Origin: an uncultured Clostridia bacterium
Lineage (GTDB): Bacteria > Bacillota > Clostridia > Oscillospirales > Ruminococcaceae
Direction of reading: 5' to 3'
DNA: 43,209 nt
Assembly: GCA_944387885.1 (NCBI GenBank)
Contig: CALXGR010000017.1
Location: 1-43,209 of the forward strand
The position numbers and the translations under genes are program-made. Positions 22,893-29,932 of this stretch are shown piece after piece. Below the pieces are notes generated by a model. It did not search any database and was not told where the DNA came from. It saw only the letters and a program-made list of their open reading frames with translations. The stretch's first letter is position 1. Every line of letters begins with the position of its first letter.

Positions 22893-23978
22893 ATGCAGAT
22901 TAAAAAAGACGGCAGCACTTATGCGCCCAAAGGCAAGTCCTGCCCTGTCTGCGCCCCGGGAGAATTCCCGGTGGGTGTCATCGGGCTGGACCACGGACAC
23001 ATCTACGGGATGTGCAACGGTCTCACCGAGGCCGGGGCGGAGATCGCCCTGGTGTATGACCCCGACCCTGCCAAGGTGGAAAAATTCCAGGCCGCTTTCC
23101 CCACCGCCCGGCGGGCAGAGAGCGCCCTGGAAGTGCTGGAAAGCCCCGTCAAACTGATCGCCTCCGCTGCCATTGCATCGGACCGGTGCCCCATCGGCAT
23201 CCAGGCCCTGGAACACGGGAAGGACTTCTTCTCGGATAAACCTCCCCTGACCACCCGGGAACAGCTGGCTGCAGCCCGGGAGACGGTTGCCCGGACGGGG
23301 AAACACTATTATACTTATTTCAGTGAGCGGCTTCATGTGGAAGCCTCGGTCTATGCCCAGCAGCTGCTGGAAGAAGGAGCCATCGGCCGGGTGGTCCAGG
23401 TCATGGGCTGGGGCCCCCACCGGATGGATGCCCCCCACCGTCCCGGCTGGTTCTTTGAGCCGGACCAGTACGGCGGGATTCTTACCGACATTGGCTGCCA
23501 CCAGATCGAACAGCTCGTCTTCTTTGCCGGGGCCAAAGGCGGCGTCATCCGTCAGAGCCGGGTCGGGAACTATGCCCATCCCCAGTATCCCCGGTTCCAG
23601 GATTTCGGGGATGCCACCCTGGAATGCGACAACGGGGTCACCGGATATTTCCGGGTGGACTGGTTCACCCCCGACGGCCTGGGTGCCTGGGGGGACGGCC
23701 GGACCCTTATCATCGGAACGGAAGGGTACATTGAAATCCGGAAATACATTGATGTAGCCAACAGCCCCGAGGGCGACCATGTGTACTGGGTAAACGGGGA
23801 AGGGGAACACCATGAGTGTGTCAGCGGAAAATGCGGCTTCCCCTTCTTCGGAAAAATGATTCGGGACTGCCTGGACGGCACCCACAACGCCATGGACCAG
23901 GAATACATTTTCCGGATCATGGAGCTGGCTCTGGATGCCCAGGAAGGGGCAACCCGGGTGAGCTACAAGGAGGACTGA
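22893..23978 (+). CDS. Gfo/Idh/MocA-family oxidoreductase, first copy
   Basis: A 361-residue NAD(P)-dependent dehydrogenase-like protein of the Gfo/Idh/MocA family. The Rossmann segment is degenerate: FPVGVIGLDHGHIYGM in place of the usual G-x-G-x-x-[GA]. The catalytic EKP motif appears as FSDKPPLT. The C-terminal domain keeps GGILTDIGCHQIEQLVFF, with the conserved Asp and His of the active site. An unusual Cys pair (SCPVC, residues 17-21) precedes the fold. It follows the TRAP permease by 15 bases and overlaps its function by position; likely substrates are sugars, inositols or their acids, not further defined. Confidence 0.88.
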   Translation: MQIKKDGSTYAPKGKSCPVCAPGEFPVGVIGLDHGHIYGMCNGLTEAGAEIALVYDPDPAKVEKFQAAFPTARRAESALEVLESPVKLIASAAIASDRCPIGIQALEHGKDFFSDKPPLTTREQLAAARETVARTGKHYYTYFSERLHVEASVYAQQLLEEGAIGRVVQVMGWGPHRMDAPHRPGWFFEPDQYGGILTDIGCHQIEQLVFFAGAKGGVIRQSRVGNYAHPQYPRFQDFGDATLECDNGVTGYFRVDWFTPDGLGAWGDGRTLIIGTEGYIEIRKYIDVANSPEGDHVYWVNGEGEHHECVSGKCGFPFFGKMIRDCLDGTHNAMDQEYIFRIMELALDAQEGATRVSYKED

Positions 23979-23981
23979 ACT

Positions 23982-25151
23982 ATGGAACCGAAACCTTTGG
24001 GAATCGCCATCATCGGAGCGGGGGCCATTGCGGATGTGCATATCCAGGCTTACCTGAAATTCCCGGAACTCTGCCGGGTGCGGGCGGTCTGCGACCTTTA
24101 CCCCCAGAAGGCCCAGGAACTCATCGACCGGTACGGTCTGGATGCCCAGGCCTGTGAGGACTACCATCAGGCCCTGGAGCGGGAGGATATCGATGCAGTT
24201 TCCATCTGCCTGCCTCCCAGCGCCCATGCCCAGACCGCAGTGGAATCCCTCAATGCAGGGAAACATGTTATCTGTGAAAAGCCCATGGCCGGCTCCCTGG
24301 AGGAGTGCGACCAGATGATCCGGGCGGCTCAGGAGAACGGACGGCTCCTTAGCGTGGTGGCCCAGAACCGGTACAAGACCCCCAACCAGAAGGTGAAAAA
24401 ACTGCTGGAGGAGGGAGCCATCGGCCCGGTGCTGTTTGGCACCATCAACTCCCTCTGGTGGCGTGGGGAAAACTACTACGACCTGTGGTGGCGGGGCACC
24501 TGGGAAAAGGAATCGGGAGGCTGTGTCACCAACCATGCAGTCCACCACATTGACCTGATGCAGTGGATGCTGGGAATGCCCCAGTGGGTCAGCGCCGTTA
24601 TCACCAATGTGGGCCACTCCAACTCCCAGTGTGAGGATGCCGCAGTGGCAGTGATGGGATACCCCGGCTCCATGGTCCAGCTGACTGCTTCCCTGGTCAC
24701 CCACAATGAGGCCCAGGAGATTATCTTCCAGGGCCGGAAGGGCGGCATCAGCGTGCCCTGGCAGGCATCTGCCTCCAAGGCTCTGCCCAACGGCTTCCCG
24801 GAACCGGACACCGACCAGGTGGATGCCCTGAACCGGCGGTACAAGGAACTGCCCGACCTGGAGCTGGAAGGCCATCCCGCCCAGATCGGAAACTTCCTCA
24901 ACGCCATTCTGGGCCGGGAAAAGCTGGAGATAGACGGTCTCCAGGGCCGGAACACCATCGAGCTGATTGCCGCTATTTATAAGTCTGCGGCCACCGGCCA
25001 GCGGGTGGACCTGCCCATTTCGGAACAGGATGTGTTCTACAAAAAGGGCGGCATTGCCGCCACCATGCCCCATTTCCACGAAAAGACCAAGAGCGTGGAA
25101 AACTTCCAGCCCACCAAGCCCATCAGTCTTGGCCGGGATGTGGGAAAATAA
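23982..25151 (+). CDS. Gfo/Idh/MocA-family oxidoreductase, second copy
   Basis: A 389-residue NAD(P)-dependent dehydrogenase. The nucleotide-binding loop IIGAGAIADVH is canonical, as are CDLYPQKAQ at the end of the second strand and CEKPMAGS with the catalytic lysine. GGCVTNHAVHHIDLMQWMLG supplies the conserved active-site histidines. Starts 3 bases after the previous stop with GGAGGA overlapping its end. The pair of unlike family members, one canonical and one with a degenerate cofactor loop, may act in sequence on the imported compound, as in inositol or glycoside 3-keto pathways; this is inference. The operon closes with a strong terminator. Confidence 0.92.
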   Translation: MEPKPLGIAIIGAGAIADVHIQAYLKFPELCRVRAVCDLYPQKAQELIDRYGLDAQACEDYHQALEREDIDAVSICLPPSAHAQTAVESLNAGKHVICEKPMAGSLEECDQMIRAAQENGRLLSVVAQNRYKTPNQKVKKLLEEGAIGPVLFGTINSLWWRGENYYDLWWRGTWEKESGGCVTNHAVHHIDLMQWMLGMPQWVSAVITNVGHSNSQCEDAAVAVMGYPGSMVQLTASLVTHNEAQEIIFQGRKGGISVPWQASASKALPNGFPEPDTDQVDALNRRYKELPDLELEGHPAQIGNFLNAILGREKLEIDGLQGRNTIELIAAIYKSAATGQRVDLPISEQDVFYKKGGIAATMPHFHEKTKSVENFQPTKPISLGRDVGK

Positions 25152-25184
25152 GCGATCTGCTTTCTCAAACGATTCTGCCTTAAC

Positions 25185-25226
25185 AGAGAAAACCCGCCAT
25201 CCTTTGAGGACCGGCGGGTTTTCTCT
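25185..25226 (+). terminator. terminator of the TRAP/oxidoreductase operon
   Basis: AGAGAAAACCCGCC pairs with GGCGGGTTTTCTCT across a 14-nt loop; the T-rich arm acts as the tail on either strand. Confidence 0.9.
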
Positions 25227-25294
25227 TGAATTTAGTTATTCTGTTTAGCTATAACAATTATGAAACATATATATTTTTCAAATAGGTTGGGAGG

Positions 25295-25303
25295 TGATAT
25301 ACT
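25295..25303 (+). promoter_or_regulatory. extended -10 promoter of the chromate-transporter pair
   Basis: TGA-TATACT (25295-25303) is an extended -10 element about 30 bases before the start codon; no good -35 box is seen. Confidence 0.5.
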
Positions 25304-25332
25304 GACCTGGTCGAAAGGAAAGGAGTTATCTC

Positions 25333-25923
25333 ATGAAGTTGGATGCCAAAAAATTGTTTATTCTGTTCAAGTCCATGTTTATGCTCAGCGCCTGTACCTT
25401 TGGCGGGGGCTTTGTCATTGTTTCCCTTATGAAAAAGAAGTATGTGGAGGAACTTCACTGGCTGGAGGAGGACGAGATGCTGGACGTCACCGCCATTACC
25501 CAGTCTGCTCCCGGCCCTCTGCCGGTAAACGCCTCGGTCATCATCGGGTATAAGATGTTCGGGTTTGTGGGCTCCCTGGTGGCTGTGCTGGGCACCATCC
25601 TCCCTCCCATGATCATCATCTCCCTGATTTCTCTCTGCTATGACCAGTTCCGCACCAATCCCTATATTGCCATTGCCCTCCAGGTCATGCGGGCCGGTGT
25701 GGCGGCGGTGATTGCGGATGTGGTCATCAACCTGGCCGGGAATGTGCTCAAGACCCGACGGTTCCTTTACATCGCCATGATGGTGGTGGCTTTCTTCTCC
25801 ACCTGTGTGCTGGGTGTCAGCGCCATGGTGGTCATCCTCTGCTGCCTGGCCATCGGTCTTCTGGACCTGGCCTGGTCTGTGGGAAAAAATAAACTGAAGA
25901 CCAAGGGAAAGGGGTGTGCCTGA
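25333..25923 (+). CDS. chromate transporter family protein, half-size subunit A
   Basis: A 196-residue membrane protein with one CHR domain. The family's first block is clear: FMLSACTFGGGFVIVSLMKK followed by the QSAPGPLPVNASVIIGYKMFG motif, then about five hydrophobic helices. Full-length ChrA has two such domains in one chain; here they are separate genes that overlap or abut. Short-chain pairs of this kind are known in Firmicutes. Substrate is assigned by family only and chromate export is not a safe conclusion. Ribosome site AAAGGAG. Confidence 0.9.
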   Translation: MKLDAKKLFILFKSMFMLSACTFGGGFVIVSLMKKKYVEELHWLEEDEMLDVTAITQSAPGPLPVNASVIIGYKMFGFVGSLVAVLGTILPPMIIISLISLCYDQFRTNPYIAIALQVMRAGVAAVIADVVINLAGNVLKTRRFLYIAMMVVAFFSTCVLGVSAMVVILCCLAIGLLDLAWSVGKNKLKTKGKGCA

Positions 25924-25924
25924 T

Positions 25925-26509
25925 ATGGAACTGCTGCTGCAGCTTTGCCTGTCCTTTATCCAGGTGGGAATGTTCAGCGTGGGCGGCGGATACGCCGCCA
26001 TCCCCCTGATTCAGGACCAGATCGTCAACCGCCACGGCCTAATGACCATGGCTGAATTCTCCGACCTGATCACAGTGGCCGAGATGACCCCCGGCCCCAT
26101 CTCCATCAACTCTTCCACCTTTGTGGGAATGCGTCTGGCCGGAGTGGGGGGCGTGCTTCTCTGCACCTTCGGGTGTATCCTGCCCTCCTTTATCATCTGC
26201 TTTATCCTGGCCCACTTCTACTATAAGTACCGGACCGTAGGGGGCGTTCAGGTGGTGCTGGGAGCCCTCCGGCCTGCGGTGGTGGCTATGATCGGTTCCG
26301 CCGGTCTCTCCATCCTGCTGCTGGGCCTTTTCCAGAGTGACCTGTTCCATGTCTCCCTGGCCAACCTCCGGGTGGTGGAACTGGGAATCTTCATCGCCAG
26401 CCTGTACATCCTGCGAAAATTCAAGGTAAGCGCCGTCCTGGTCATTCTGGGCAGCGGGGTGGTGGGAACCATCTGCTACCTTCTCCCCGGCCTGGTAAAT
26501 ATGGCCTGA
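25925..26509 (+). CDS. chromate transporter family protein, half-size subunit B
   Basis: A 194-residue partner of subunit A with the second CHR domain (FIQVGMFSVGGGYAAIPLIQ, MTPGPISINSSTFVGMRLAG) and five to six hydrophobic helices. ATG 25925 is one base after the preceding stop. A GTG at 25916 overlapping that stop is also possible and would add three residues. Tight coupling suggests a heterodimer. Confidence 0.9.
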   Translation: MELLLQLCLSFIQVGMFSVGGGYAAIPLIQDQIVNRHGLMTMAEFSDLITVAEMTPGPISINSSTFVGMRLAGVGGVLLCTFGCILPSFIICFILAHFYYKYRTVGGVQVVLGALRPAVVAMIGSAGLSILLLGLFQSDLFHVSLANLRVVELGIFIASLYILRKFKVSAVLVILGSGVVGTICYLLPGLVNMA

Positions 26510-26558
26510 CCAATTTTTCTTCTGCCTCTCCACGAGGGGGCCAACAAGGCTCTTTTTG

Positions 26559-26590
26559 CCCCTGTTCCTTGGGAACAGGGGTTTTGTTTT
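26559..26590 (+). terminator. terminator of the chromate-transporter pair
   Basis: CCCCTGTTCC/GGAACAGGGG stem followed by TTTTGTTTT. Confidence 0.9.
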
Positions 26591-26618
26591 GCCTGGAACA
26601 GGAACGCTGTGTTATAAT
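26589..26618 (+). promoter_or_regulatory. promoter of the second LysR gene
   Basis: TTGCCT (26589-26594) and TATAAT (26613-26618), 18 bases apart, starting within the T-run of the preceding terminator. Confidence 0.65.
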
Positions 26619-26672
26619 TATAAGGAATAATAAAGGGGAAGCCCATTCCCTTTGAGAATAAGGAGGCCGGTT

Positions 26673-27548
26673 ATGACCATCCGACATCTGCGAATCTTTG
26701 AGGCCGTGGCCCGGGAAGGGTCCATGAACCGGGCGGCGGCCCGGCTTTACCTGTCTCAGCCCACCGTGAGCAAGGCGGTAAAGGAGTTGGAGGAATACTA
26801 TGGGGTCCGCCTGTTTGAGCGGCTTTCCCAGCGGCTTTATATTACCCGGGAAGGGGAACTGCTCCTCTCCTATGCCCGGCAGGTGCTGGAGGGCTTTGAC
26901 CGGATGGAACGGGCCCTCCGCCGCCCCGACCGGCCCCAGGAACTGCGGGTGGGGTGCAGCGTGACGGTGGGGACCGCCCTCATCAATCCTCTGCTGGACC
27001 GGGCCGCCCAGGCCCTGAAAGGATGTCAGGTGATGGTGGAGGTAAACAATACCTCGGTGATAGAGGAGATGCTTCTCTCCAACCAGGTGGACCTGGGCCT
27101 GGTGGAGGGTATCGTCCGCCACCCGGACCTGCTCCATATCCCGGTCCTCACCGACCGGCTCTGCCTGGTCAGCGCCCCGGACCACCCCCTGGCCCGGAAG
27201 AAGGATTTGAAGCTGGCTGACCTGGAAGGGTGGGAGCTGATCAGCCGGGAGCGGGGAAGCGTGGACCGGAACCAGCTTGAGCAGCTCCTCCGTCAGGAGG
27301 GGATACGGATGGTCCGGAGCTGGAACTGCACCAACACCGAGGCCATCAAAAACGGGGTGACCGCCGGCCGGGGGGTGGCGGTGCTCTCCACCCTGGTGGT
27401 GCGGAAGGAACTGGACCGGGGAGAACTGGTGGCCCTGGAGGTGGAGGGCCTGCCCATCCTTCGGCCCATTGAGGCAGTCTACCACAAGGATAAGTTCCTC
27501 AGCAGTCCCATGAAGGCTCTTCTGGAAGCCTGCAGGACCATGGAATAA
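26673..27548 (+). CDS. LysR-family transcriptional regulator
   Basis: A 291-residue LysR-type regulator: DNA-binding domain at 1-60 (MTIRHLRIFEAVAREGSMNR, AAARLYLSQPTVSKAVKELE) and effector domain about 90-290 (ELRVGCSVTVGTALINPLLD, NQVDLGLVEG, TDRLCLVSAPDHPLA). ATG 26673 follows AAGGAGG; a longer in-frame start adds seven residues without a match. It has its own promoter and a bidirectional terminator, so regulation of the neighbouring transporter pair is possible but not shown. CysB/YtlI-like in appearance; effector unknown. Confidence 0.9.
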   Translation: MTIRHLRIFEAVAREGSMNRAAARLYLSQPTVSKAVKELEEYYGVRLFERLSQRLYITREGELLLSYARQVLEGFDRMERALRRPDRPQELRVGCSVTVGTALINPLLDRAAQALKGCQVMVEVNNTSVIEEMLLSNQVDLGLVEGIVRHPDLLHIPVLTDRLCLVSAPDHPLARKKDLKLADLEGWELISRERGSVDRNQLEQLLRQEGIRMVRSWNCTNTEAIKNGVTAGRGVAVLSTLVVRKELDRGELVALEVEGLPILRPIEAVYHKDKFLSSPMKALLEACRTME

Positions 27549-27585
27549 AAAAGAGGGAGGAAGCGGACGGCTTCCTCCCTTTTTT
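27549..27585. terminator. bidirectional terminator
   Basis: AAAAAAGAGGGAGGAAGC pairs with GCTTCCTCCCTTTTTT. It serves the LysR gene and the convergent LUD-domain gene. Confidence 0.9.
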
Positions 27586-27594
27586 ATTGGAAAC

Positions 27595-28236
27595 TCAGAA
27601 TCCCAGGTCCTCGTTGACCAGGATCACATGGATGCGTCCCTTGACACGGGAGAACCGGGTCACCAGAATCTGGCAGCAGATGCACTGCTCGTGCTTGCAG
27701 AGGGCGCATTTCCCCAGCTTGGCGCAGGGGGTGTCCAGCCCAAACCGCTGGGCGTTGACGGGGGCGGCCAGGAACTTGGCCCGGCGGTAGGCATCCTCCT
27801 CGGAATGGACCACCTTGTTCATCCCCACAATGGCCAGCACATGGTCGGGGCCAAAGGCGATGGCGGCTACCCGGTTGGCGTTGCCGTCAATGTTCACCAG
27901 AACGCCGTCCTCGCTCATTCCGTTGACACTGGTCAGGAAGTAGTCGCAGTGGTTGAGGATCTCGTGGGCCAGCCGGTTTTTCTCGGCCGGGTCAGTGATG
28001 GATTCCCGGTCCATCAGCTGGTAATCCCCCTGCCGCAGGGCATCCATGAGACCGATCTCCTGGGCGCTGGAACAGCCGCCCCAGCCCACCGAGGACTTGG
28101 CGGGGATGTGTTCCAGGGCCATGGCCAGGGCTTCCTCCCTGGTTTCGGCAAACTGGGCGGTCATGTTCCGCAGGGTCAGGGCCTTGATCACCTGGGGGGC
28201 CAGCACCCGGTTCCGTTTTTTCTCCATTTCTGTCAT
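27595..28236 (-). CDS. LUD-domain (LutC/YkgG-like) protein with Cys-rich tail
   Basis: A 213-residue protein of the LUD family, named from lactate-utilisation proteins LutB/LutC. Motifs: SVGWGGCSSAQEIGLMDAL (about 49-67), TSVNGMSEDGVLVNIDGNAN (about 102-121) and AFGPDHVLAIVGMNKVV. The C-terminal part carries six cysteines in 18 residues (171, 177, 180, 185, 187, 188), which could bind a metal or an iron-sulphur cluster. No LutA or LutB gene is adjacent, so a role in lactate oxidation is not supported by context. ATG 28236 was chosen after GAGGTGG; the longer frame is leader DNA. It is divergent from the CcdA-thioredoxin gene. Confidence 0.88.
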   Translation of the reverse strand: MTEMEKKRNRVLAPQVIKALTLRNMTAQFAETREEALAMALEHIPAKSSVGWGGCSSAQEIGLMDALRQGDYQLMDRESITDPAEKNRLAHEILNHCDYFLTSVNGMSEDGVLVNIDGNANRVAAIAFGPDHVLAIVGMNKVVHSEEDAYRRAKFLAAPVNAQRFGLDTPCAKLGKCALCKHEQCICCQILVTRFSRVKGRIHVILVNEDLGF

Positions 28237-28291
28237 AATATTCCACCTCACTTTTGGATTTTCGGGGAAAACTTTCCGCTCTTTGAATATC

Positions 28292-28377
28292 ATTATAACT
28301 CCCAAAGCCCGCTTTTTACAAGGCTTCCCGGTTACCGTGACCGGGTCACACACAGAAAGGGAAAAGTGTGGTATACT
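28292..28377. promoter_or_regulatory. divergent promoters with central palindrome
   Basis: Minus strand: TTGTAA (28321-28316) and TATAAT (28297-28292), 18 apart, for the LUD gene. Plus strand: extended -10 TGG-TATACT (28369-28377) for the CcdA fusion. Between them 28327-28345 is a 19-base palindrome (CCCGGTTAC...GTGACCGGG type, one mismatch), well placed for an operator acting on both. Confidence 0.6.
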
Positions 28378-28435
28378 TTAAGACAAAATTTACTTTTTGT
28401 CCCAGGCCCCGGCGGGGCCGGAAAGGAATGAATCT

Positions 28436-29686
28436 ATGGGATTTGACCTGCAAACCAGTGTTTCTGCCCTGGCTGTTTTTGTCCAGGGCCTGCTCAGCTT
28501 TTTCTCCCCCTGTGTCCTTCCCCTGGTGCCCCTTTACCTGGGCTACCTGGCCGGAGGCGCCCGTGAGGCAGGGGAGGAGGAGACCCGCCGCCGTACCCTG
28601 GTGAACACCTTCTTTTTTGTGGTGGGAATCAGCTTCGCCTTCTTCCTGCTGGGTCTGGGGGTCACCTCCCTGGGCCAGTTCTTCAGCAGTTACCGCTCCA
28701 CCTTTACCCTGGCCGGAGGAATCCTCATCCTTCTCATGGGCCTGTGGCAGCTGTTCGGGAAAGGCTTTTCCCGGGAACTGCGGCTCCCCTTCCGGCTGGA
28801 CCGGTGGGCCATGGGCCCCGTCCCTGCCCTGGTCATGGGCTTTACCTTCAGCTTTGCCTGGACTCCCTGCGTAGGTCCCGCCCTCACCAGCGTGCTGGTC
28901 ATGGCCGGGTCCTCCCAGAGCCAGGCCCAAGGATTCATCCTCATTGGTATCTATACCCTGGGCTTTGTCATTCCCTTCCTGGGGGTGGCCCTCTTCACCC
29001 AGCGCATCCTGAGCTTTTTCCGGAGCCACAGCCGGTGGCTGGAATACACTGCCAAAGCCGGGGGCGTGGTCCTTATCCTCATGGGCCTGCTCATGCTGTC
29101 GGGACGGATGACCGGTCTGTCCAGCACCCTGGCAGGACTGGGGGACACTGGGACGACCCCCTCTCAGTCCCAGGAGGACACGGCTCAGGAAGAGGATGCC
29201 TCCCAGGAGGAATCCCTCACCCCTCCCGCCCCTGATTTTACCCTCACCGACCAGTTCGGGAACACCCACTCCCTGGCGGACTATGAGGGCAAGACCATCC
29301 TGCTCAACTTCTGGGCTACCTGGTGCGGACCCTGCAAAAAGGAGATGCCCGACCTGCAGGCCCTCTATGAGGACTGGGACGAAAATGCCGGGGACCTGGT
29401 GGTGCTGGGAGTAGCCGCTCCCAAGGGTCCCGACAGCCTTTATCCGGCGGACGACAAGACCGCCCAGGAAATTGCCGATTTCCTGGAGGAGAACGGGTAC
29501 GACTACCCGGTGCTGATGGACACCACCGGCGAACTGTTCATGGCCTACGGGGTAAACTCCTTCCCCACCACCTTTATGATCGACAAGGAGGGAAATGTGT
29601 TCGGCTACCTGACCGGGACCATGAGCCGGGAGATCATGGACGATATTGTGAACCAGACCATGACCGGCCAGCGGACGGCGGGATGA
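28436..29686 (+). CDS. CcdA-thioredoxin (TlpA/ResA-like) fusion
   Basis: A 416-residue membrane thiol-redox protein. Residues 1-235 form a six-helix CcdA/DsbD-type domain that passes reducing electrons across the membrane, with its cysteine pair at Cys26 (FFSPCVLPLVP) and Cys145 (FAWTPCVGPA). A Gln/Glu/Ser-rich linker (about 236-265) leads to a TlpA-like thioredoxin domain, with PDFTLTDQFGNTHSLADYEG and the WCGPC active site (Cys297, Cys300). In most bacteria these are two proteins. The fusion should hand electrons directly to its own extracytoplasmic thioredoxin to keep exported thiols reduced. No cytochrome c maturation gene is nearby. ATG 28436 follows AAAGGAAT and begins the first helix. 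Confidence 0.93.
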   Translation: MGFDLQTSVSALAVFVQGLLSFFSPCVLPLVPLYLGYLAGGAREAGEEETRRRTLVNTFFFVVGISFAFFLLGLGVTSLGQFFSSYRSTFTLAGGILILLMGLWQLFGKGFSRELRLPFRLDRWAMGPVPALVMGFTFSFAWTPCVGPALTSVLVMAGSSQSQAQGFILIGIYTLGFVIPFLGVALFTQRILSFFRSHSRWLEYTAKAGGVVLILMGLLMLSGRMTGLSSTLAGLGDTGTTPSQSQEDTAQEEDASQEESLTPPAPDFTLTDQFGNTHSLADYEGKTILLNFWATWCGPCKKEMPDLQALYEDWDENAGDLVVLGVAAPKGPDSLYPADDKTAQEIADFLEENGYDYPVLMDTTGELFMAYGVNSFPTTFMIDKEGNVFGYLTGTMSREIMDDIVNQTMTGQRTAG

Positions 29687-29700
29687 CATGAAAGTAGGGA

Positions 29701-29748
29701 CCGGGGAAAAGAACGGCTGAAAAAGTCGGACTTTTCCCCGGCTTTTCC
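29701..29748 (+). terminator. terminator of the CcdA-thioredoxin gene
   Basis: CCGGGGAAAAG pairs with CTTTTCCCCGG, followed by CTTTTCCC. Confidence 0.8.
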
Positions 29749-29831
29749 CTGCAACAAGGACAAGGAAGGGAAGAAAAAAAGGAGGAATTCTGGCACAAGT
29801 TCCAGAGATTTTCTCCGGTTTGGGAAATCCG

Positions 29832-29920
29832 TTGACAAAATTTCCCCCTCTGCCGTAAAATAAGACCGCATTAAAAAGCCCCGGGGAAATCCATTTCCCG
29901 GGGCATCCATTTGTTTTTTG
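29832..29920 (+). promoter_or_regulatory. promoter and leader hairpin of the purine-type permease
   Basis: TTGACA (29832-29837) and TAAAAT (29856-29861) are 18 apart. Starting about ten bases after the expected transcript start, GCCCCGGGGAAAT pairs with ATTTCCCGGGGC (29878-29904, one bulge), and a T-rich run (29911-29920) ends just before the ribosome site. The leader is too short for a purine riboswitch; the hairpin may be an attenuator or an RNA-stabilising cap. Confidence 0.6.
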
Positions 29921-29932
29921 CAGGAGGAATTT

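Noticed and set aside
21597..25079. 1160-codon open frame antisense to the TRAP/oxidoreductase operon
   Set aside because: It mirrors the codon phase of the real genes on the other strand, has no domain, and is rich in His/Gly/Gln as expected of GC-rich shadow frames.
28327..28345. Rex-type redox operator
   Set aside because: The palindrome does not match TTGTGA-N6-TCACAA; kept only as an unassigned palindrome.
29862..29932. Purine riboswitch before the NCS2 permease
   Set aside because: The leader is about 65 bases and lacks the three-way junction loops of the purine aptamer.
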